Positions 39,858 to 43,287 of a DNA stretch of 43,287 nucleotides are shown in pieces. A program made the translations under genes and the position numbers. Numbering within the stretch: the stretch's first letter is position 1; the number at the start of each line of letters is the position of its first letter. The notes below the pieces were generated by a model that made no database searches, was not told where the DNA came from, and saw only the letters and a list, made by a program, of their open reading frames with translations. The stretch lies in NCBI GenBank assembly GCA_025454405.1, contig JALOON010000085.1, forward strand, positions 1-43,287, in the 5' to 3' direction. This DNA is from Oscillatoriaceae cyanobacterium Prado104. Lineage in GTDB: Bacteria; Cyanobacteriota; Cyanobacteriia; Cyanobacteriales; Microcoleaceae.

Positions 39858-41048
39858 GTGAAAGCAATAACCCTTCTCGGTTCCACCGGCTCGATCGGCA
39901 CGCAAACTCTCGATATTGTAGCTCAGTACCCCGATCGGTTTCGGATTGTCGGCTTGAGCGCCGGACGGAATGTAACACTGCTTGCCCAGCAAATCCGCCA
40001 GTTTCGACCCGAAATTGTCGCAATTTGCAACGAAGATAACTTGCAAGAATTGCGAGAGGCAATCGCCGACATCGACCCCCAACCTATTTTACTTGCAGGC
40101 GAAACAGGGGTTGTCGAAGTTGCCAAATACGGCGACGCTCGGGCTGTCGTCACCGGGATAGTCGGCTGCGCCGGTTTGCTGCCAACAATTGCCGCGATCG
40201 AAGCCGGAAAAGATATCGCTTTAGCAAACAAAGAAACATTAATCGCAGGCGGTCCCGTTGTCAACCCCTTAGTGGAAAAACACGGCGTCAAATTGTTGCC
40301 CGCAGACTCCGAACATTCAGCAATTTTTCAGTGCTTGCAAGGCGTACCTGCAGGAGGTTTGCGGCGAATTATTCTCACAGCTTCCGGCGGTGCATTTCGC
40401 GATTTGCCTGTAGCAAAATTAGCATCAGTCAAAGTTGCCGATGCTTTAAAACATCCGAATTGGACGATGGGGCAGAAAATTACGATCGATTCTGCAACTT
40501 TGATGAACAAAGGATTGGAAGTAATTGAAGCTCATTACTTATTCGGTATGGATTACGATGATATTGATATTGTCATCCATCCCCAGAGCATAATTCACTC
40601 GCTCATCGAGCTTCAAGATACATCAGTTTTAGCGCAATTGGGCTGGCCGGATATGCGCTTGCCGCTGCTTTATGCCTTGTCTTGGCCGGAACGAATCTCT
40701 ACAGATTGGAAGCATCTGGATTTGGTAAAATCCGGCGATTTAACTTTCCGAGAACCCGACCATCAAAAATATCCCTGCATGGAGTTAGCTTATGCGGCGG
40801 GACGCGCTGGCGGTTCGATGCCTGCGGTGTTAAATGCAGCAAATGAACAGGTGGTAGCACTATTTTTGGAAGAAAAGATTCAGTTTTTGGATATTCCGAA
40901 AGTTATTGAAAAGGTGTGCGACAAACATCAAAAAGATAACTGCCAAAATCCAACTTTGGATGATATTTTGGCTGCCGACAAGTGGGCGCGACAGGAAGTT
41001 TTGGCTGCGAGTAAAGAATTGGGCGATCGCATTCTTTCTCTACGCTAA
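39858..41048 (+). CDS. dxr: 1-deoxy-D-xylulose 5-phosphate reductoisomerase
   Basis: A 396-residue enzyme that converts DXP to MEP with NADPH, the committed step of the plastid-type isoprenoid pathway that feeds carotenoids and the phytyl chains of chlorophyll. The NADPH loop is GSTGSIG (8-14). Other family motifs are ANKETLIAGG, LLPADSEHSAIFQCL (metal and substrate ligands), SGGAFRD, KHPNWTMGQKITIDSATLMNKGLE and HPQSIIHSLIE. The start is a GTG at 39858 (VKAITLLGS), and the upstream region is AT-rich without a strong Shine-Dalgarno. It diverges from the DUF2079 gene across about 127 bp. Confidence 0.96.
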   Translation: MKAITLLGSTGSIGTQTLDIVAQYPDRFRIVGLSAGRNVTLLAQQIRQFRPEIVAICNEDNLQELREAIADIDPQPILLAGETGVVEVAKYGDARAVVTGIVGCAGLLPTIAAIEAGKDIALANKETLIAGGPVVNPLVEKHGVKLLPADSEHSAIFQCLQGVPAGGLRRIILTASGGAFRDLPVAKLASVKVADALKHPNWTMGQKITIDSATLMNKGLEVIEAHYLFGMDYDDIDIVIHPQSIIHSLIELQDTSVLAQLGWPDMRLPLLYALSWPERISTDWKHLDLVKSGDLTFREPDHQKYPCMELAYAAGRAGGSMPAVLNAANEQVVALFLEEKIQFLDIPKVIEKVCDKHQKDNCQNPTLDDILAADKWARQEVLAASKELGDRILSLR

Positions 41049-41165
41049 TTTTATCAAAATTTGCGCTAACCGCAGGTGCTGAAGAGAATTAATTACCCAT
41101 TTTATAGGTAAAAATGCGATGGGAGATTTGCGCTAATTCACAAGTTCGCCGGGAATTAATTCCCC

Positions 41166-41352
41166 GTCTCATAGCGAAAGTGGGTTTCAACCGACTGCCA
41201 AGAATTTATTAATAGATATTCAGTCCTCTTTGAGAACGTTCCACGGACGCGATCGCATCCGTTATGTAATGAAAGAAACAAAATTCCCCAAAGCCTTGAT
41301 TCATATAAGGCAAGCGGATTTGTTTCACTCCTGAGGACTTTTGCTATGAGAC
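41166..41352. repeat. 187-bp inverted-repeat element, non-coding
   Basis: GTCTCATAGCGAAAG (41166-41180) and CTTTTGCTATGAGAC (41338-41352) are inverted copies with one mismatch. Inside is a 20-bp near-palindrome centred on a GCGATCGC site (41243-41262). The right end continues into AGGGGTTTTCAACCCCT. The 86-codon frame on the minus strand across it has no family features. It lies in the gap between dxr and the truncated Uma2 gene, where two related TTTGCGCTAA..GAATTAATT blocks (about 41058 and 41129) also occur. Confidence 0.55.
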
Positions 41353-41401
41353 AGGGGTTTTCAACCCCTGGCGGACCTGCGGGCAAGCGAAATTTCCAAC
41401 T

Positions 41402-41836
41402 ATGGCAAAAAGGCAAAAAGCCAAAAATACGAGGCTTCGCCCGCTCGCACTTTTGCCCGAGCGCTCCTGCAATCTCTATGAAGCTGCTATCAGAGGGAAA
41501 GATCGGCTAGATTTAACAGTAGATCCGCCACCAGATTTAGCGATCGAGATTGACAACTCCTCGCAAACCAGTTTAAATAGCTATCAAGCTTTAAAAGTTC
41601 CGGAATTTTGGAGGTATGACGGGCGCACCCTGAAAATCTACCTGCTGCAAGACGGAAATTATATTGAATTTAATACCAGCCAAAATTTCCCCGATTTTCC
41701 CATTATAGATCTAATTCCAGAATATCTCGAAAGCAGCAAAACAGAAGGCAGAAGCCCCACCATCAAAGCATTTCGATCGCTGGTAAAACAGCAATTACAA
41801 CAACCCCCAGACAACGAGCAAGTTCTTAATTGCTGA
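41402..41836 (+). pseudogene. Uma2/DUF820 nuclease-fold gene, N-terminal half missing
   Basis: From about 41478 the frame reads YEAAIRGKDRLDLTVDPPPD and LAIEIDNSSQTSLNSYQALK, then VPEFWRYDGRTLKIYLLQ. This is the C-terminal half of a Uma2-type restriction-nuclease-fold protein with the DLAIEID catalytic block. Full Uma2 proteins are close to 190-230 residues. The first 25 codons (MAKRQKAKNTRLRPLALL) are read from repeat DNA and have replaced the normal N-terminal half. The end (SSKTEGRSPTIKAFR.LV) is normal. It may still be translated, but it is probably dead. Full-length relatives are highly multi-copy in filamentous cyanobacteria. Confidence 0.75.
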
Positions 41837-41915
41837 AATCTTCTCCCCTCTTCCTTCTTCCCTTTTGCTTCTGACTAATGACTCATCACTAATGACTCAT
41901 GACAACTGTCAACTA

Positions 41916-42428
41916 TCAACTCCCAACTTGTGCCACCAAATCCGCAGGACTCATTTTTTCATACCTTTCAAACGGTTGGTGTACCCAAGGATTGTCAGCT
42001 AAATAATCCACATAATGATCTGGAACCGCCACCGAACAAGCCTTATACCAAATCACAGCAGTCCGAATTTCCTCAATCTCCTCTCCGTAGCGGTGATTCA
42101 GCCAAACGATAGCTTCTTTTAAACTCACCCCGGAATCAACCAAATCGTCAACCAGCAGAATTCGGCGACCCAAATTATCGCCCACCATTGTCAAATCTCG
42201 GGAAAACTTAATCGCACTCCGTACTTTCCCTTCAGCCCCGCTGTAAGACGATGCTGCTAAAATTGCCAAAGGCTTGTTGAAAATCCGCGACAAGATGTCG
42301 CCTACCCGCAGCCCTCCCCTTGCCAAACAGACAATTCGATCGAACTCCCACTTAGATTCGTAGATGTTTGCAGCCAAATCTTCAGTTTTCCGGTGGTACT
42401 CTGACCAAGAAATGTAGAGGTCGCTCAT
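41916..42428 (-). CDS. Phosphoribosyltransferase (type I PRTase)
   Basis: A 170-residue cytoplasmic protein with the PRPP-binding motif ILLVDDLVDSG (residues 90-100) and the N-terminal purine-PRTase element IVCLARGGLRVGDIL. The flexible loop is around SYSGAEGKVRSAI, and the hood is at the C-terminus (WVHQPFERYEKMSP). The layout is that of xanthine/hypoxanthine-type PRTases, which salvage purine bases, but the base cannot be specified. It starts at ATG 42428 (MSDLYISW). It stands alone. Its 3-prime side has the usual heptamer repeats (GACTAATG and CTTCTTCC types, 41840-41925). Confidence 0.88.
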   Translation of the reverse strand: MSDLYISWSEYHRKTEDLAANIYESKWEFDRIVCLARGGLRVGDILSRIFNKPLAILAASSYSGAEGKVRSAIKFSRDLTMVGDNLGRRILLVDDLVDSGVSLKEAIVWLNHRYGEEIEEIRTAVIWYKACSVAVPDHYVDYLADNPWVHQPFERYEKMSPADLVAQVGS

Positions 42429-42558
42429 GCCCTATAGGATTGAAAGGTTACAAATATTATTAAAGATTTTGACGAAAATATGCTTGGCGCAAGCGAAATT
42501 ATCAGAGTAAATCCAGCCAGAGGAGGGAGTGGGGCGGAAATTTTCGGAGTTCGTGAGT

Positions 42559-42759
42559 TTAATCTACAACTTTCAACCATCCCCGACGAACGGCGTGCAG
42601 CAAGCGGTTGATTGCGGTTTGGTCTTCTTCGCTGAGACAGTCATTTAACAGGGCAGTCCTGAGTTGTTGTCGGTGAGTCCGCGTCAAGAGACCGGAGTGA
42701 TATACCTGAAATACTAATTCTGCAATACTAAACTGGGGTAAAAAAGTTTGAGTCATCAT
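42559..42759 (-). CDS. Small conserved cyanobacterial protein, unknown function
   Basis: A 66-residue, mostly helical, soluble protein (AELVFQVYHSGLLTRTHRQQ, then EDQTAINRLLHAVRRGWLKV). I recognise the SGLLTR..R..L....L......E....I.RLL..VRRG pattern as a short protein found repeatedly in cyanobacterial genomes, with no known function. Two adjacent ATGs are available (MMTQ), with AAGAAAAG just upstream. It lies 130 bp from the phosphoribosyltransferase gene on the same strand. Confidence 0.7.
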   Translation of the reverse strand: MMTQTFLPQFSIAELVFQVYHSGLLTRTHRQQLRTALLNDCLSEEDQTAINRLLHAVRRGWLKVVD

Positions 42760-42807
42760 TAGCTTTTCTTTGAGCTCACTTTTGATAGTATTGACTCATA
42801 TTCTCGA

Positions 42808-42936
42808 TATTTATGTGATTTAAATATGCAAGCAAATGCGATCGATCTCAGTTTAATTAGTGATTTGTGTCAGCCCTACTCGTTATTTATGTGATTTAAA
42901 TACGCGAGCAAATGCCATAGATCTCAGTTTAATTAG
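42808..42936. repeat. 53-bp direct repeat, 76-bp period
   Basis: Copies at 42808-42860 and 42884-42936 start TATTTATGTGATTTAAATA and end ATCTCAGTTTAATTAG, with four differences in 53 bases. The second copy runs straight into the solo TIR at 42935. Confidence 0.8.
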
Positions 42937-42993
42937 GGTTTGCTGAATAAGTCCAGGAAACTCAAAAAAGTTCGATTGTCCTAGCTAAACAAG
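42935..42993. repeat. Solo end of the second TIR subfamily, copy 2
   Basis: AGGGTTTGCTGAATAAG begins a 59-bp block homologous to 30577-30635 (ten differences). No matching right end is seen before the end of the window. The rest of the 528-bp gap from 42760 to 43287 holds only these repeats and the terminator at its end. A 69-codon minus-strand frame at 43036-43245 has no recognisable features. Confidence 0.6.
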
Positions 42994-43250
42994 TAATGCC
43001 GAGCGCTTTTTGGGAGGTCCGATCGAGTTTAGCCATCACGTGATCGAGATTAAATTTTCTTTTTTGGCGCTCCTTGTAGCAAATATTACCAGAGGTCTTG
43101 AAGTCGGTCGCGCGTGAGAATGAGACAAACAAAGCAAGGATTCGCGCTCTAGTATCGCGAGTAAAAATTCAGTAACCTGAGATATTTGGCGACAGGCCTC
43201 ACCTGAGGAAATAATCGAAATCAAACATCCTCTAACCAAGCCCAAAAAAG

Positions 43251-43285
43251 CAAAGCCCCTGTCCGATGGTGGGAAAGGGGCTTTG
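43251..43285 (-). terminator. Strong terminator for a gene beyond the right edge
   Basis: CAAAGCCCCT (43251-43260) pairs perfectly with AGGGGCTTTG (43276-43285). On the minus strand the stem is followed by CTTTTTTGGG, a proper T-run. It therefore ends transcription that enters the window leftward from outside. Confidence 0.7.
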
Positions 43286-43287
43286 TG

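Noticed and set aside
41156..41416. 86-codon minus-strand frame between dxr and the Uma2 remnant
   Set aside because: Spans the inverted-repeat element almost exactly; most likely non-coding.
43036..43245. 69-codon minus-strand frame near the right edge
   Set aside because: No ribosome site, no motif, and located just past a terminator for another gene; insufficient support.

Overview
The window is the chromosome of a filamentous cyanobacterium, most likely from the Oscillatoriales (Microcoleus/Oscillatoria type). The reasons are a full-length NtcA, a 628-residue FtsH of the thylakoid FtsH2 type, DUF3084, COP23 and DUF2079 proteins, a zinc-ribbon Ser/Thr kinase, very frequent HIP1-type GCGATCGC/CGATCG sites, and many heptamer tandem repeats between genes. 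I saw no rRNA, tRNA or CRISPR array.

Layout. 0.2-9 kb (mostly minus strand): M20 amidohydrolase, a two-gene signalling operon (seven-PAS histidine kinase followed by a receiver-histidine kinase hybrid), a 186-bp pure purine heptamer array, aminopeptidase P and a small secreted protein. 9-13 kb: ftsH2, diverging from a leader or small-RNA-like unit with its own promoter and terminator and from an actin-like ParM gene paired with a ribbon-helix-helix/coiled-coil partner. 13-18 kb: hisB, fabI, ntcA and a DUF3084 protein. 18-20.6 kb (accessory): an FGE/C-type-lectin-fold gene whose last 110 bp look like the variable region of a diversity-generating retroelement, lying against a truncated PIN toxin and its surviving DUF433 antitoxin. 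20.5-25.6 kb: Ser/Thr kinase, then an operon of a COP23 protein and two trypsin-like proteases. 25.7-30 kb: a second toxin-antitoxin locus with intact antitoxin (DUF1778) and wrecked GNAT toxin, glutamate dehydrogenase, and a tnpB-only IS200/IS605 element. 30-43 kb: DUF4126 protein, methyltransferase, HAD hydrolase, Cache-GAF histidine kinase, TVP38 membrane protein next to an ArsS-type radical SAM enzyme, DUF2079 membrane protein, dxr, a truncated Uma2 gene, a phosphoribosyltransferase and a small conserved protein.

The housekeeping genes (fatty acid, isoprenoid and histidine synthesis, nitrogen control, proteolysis) are intact. Variation is concentrated between genes. Almost every simple repeat has a 7-bp unit. 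A terminal-inverted-repeat element is present in two near-complete copies plus two solo ends. A roughly 70-bp palindromic repeat occurs between genes and also, in frame, inside the DUF2079 gene. The strongest leads are the candidate DGR variable region without a reverse transcriptase in view, the chromosomal ParM/RHH pair, the in-frame repeat insertion, and the two toxin-antitoxin loci that have each lost only the toxin.
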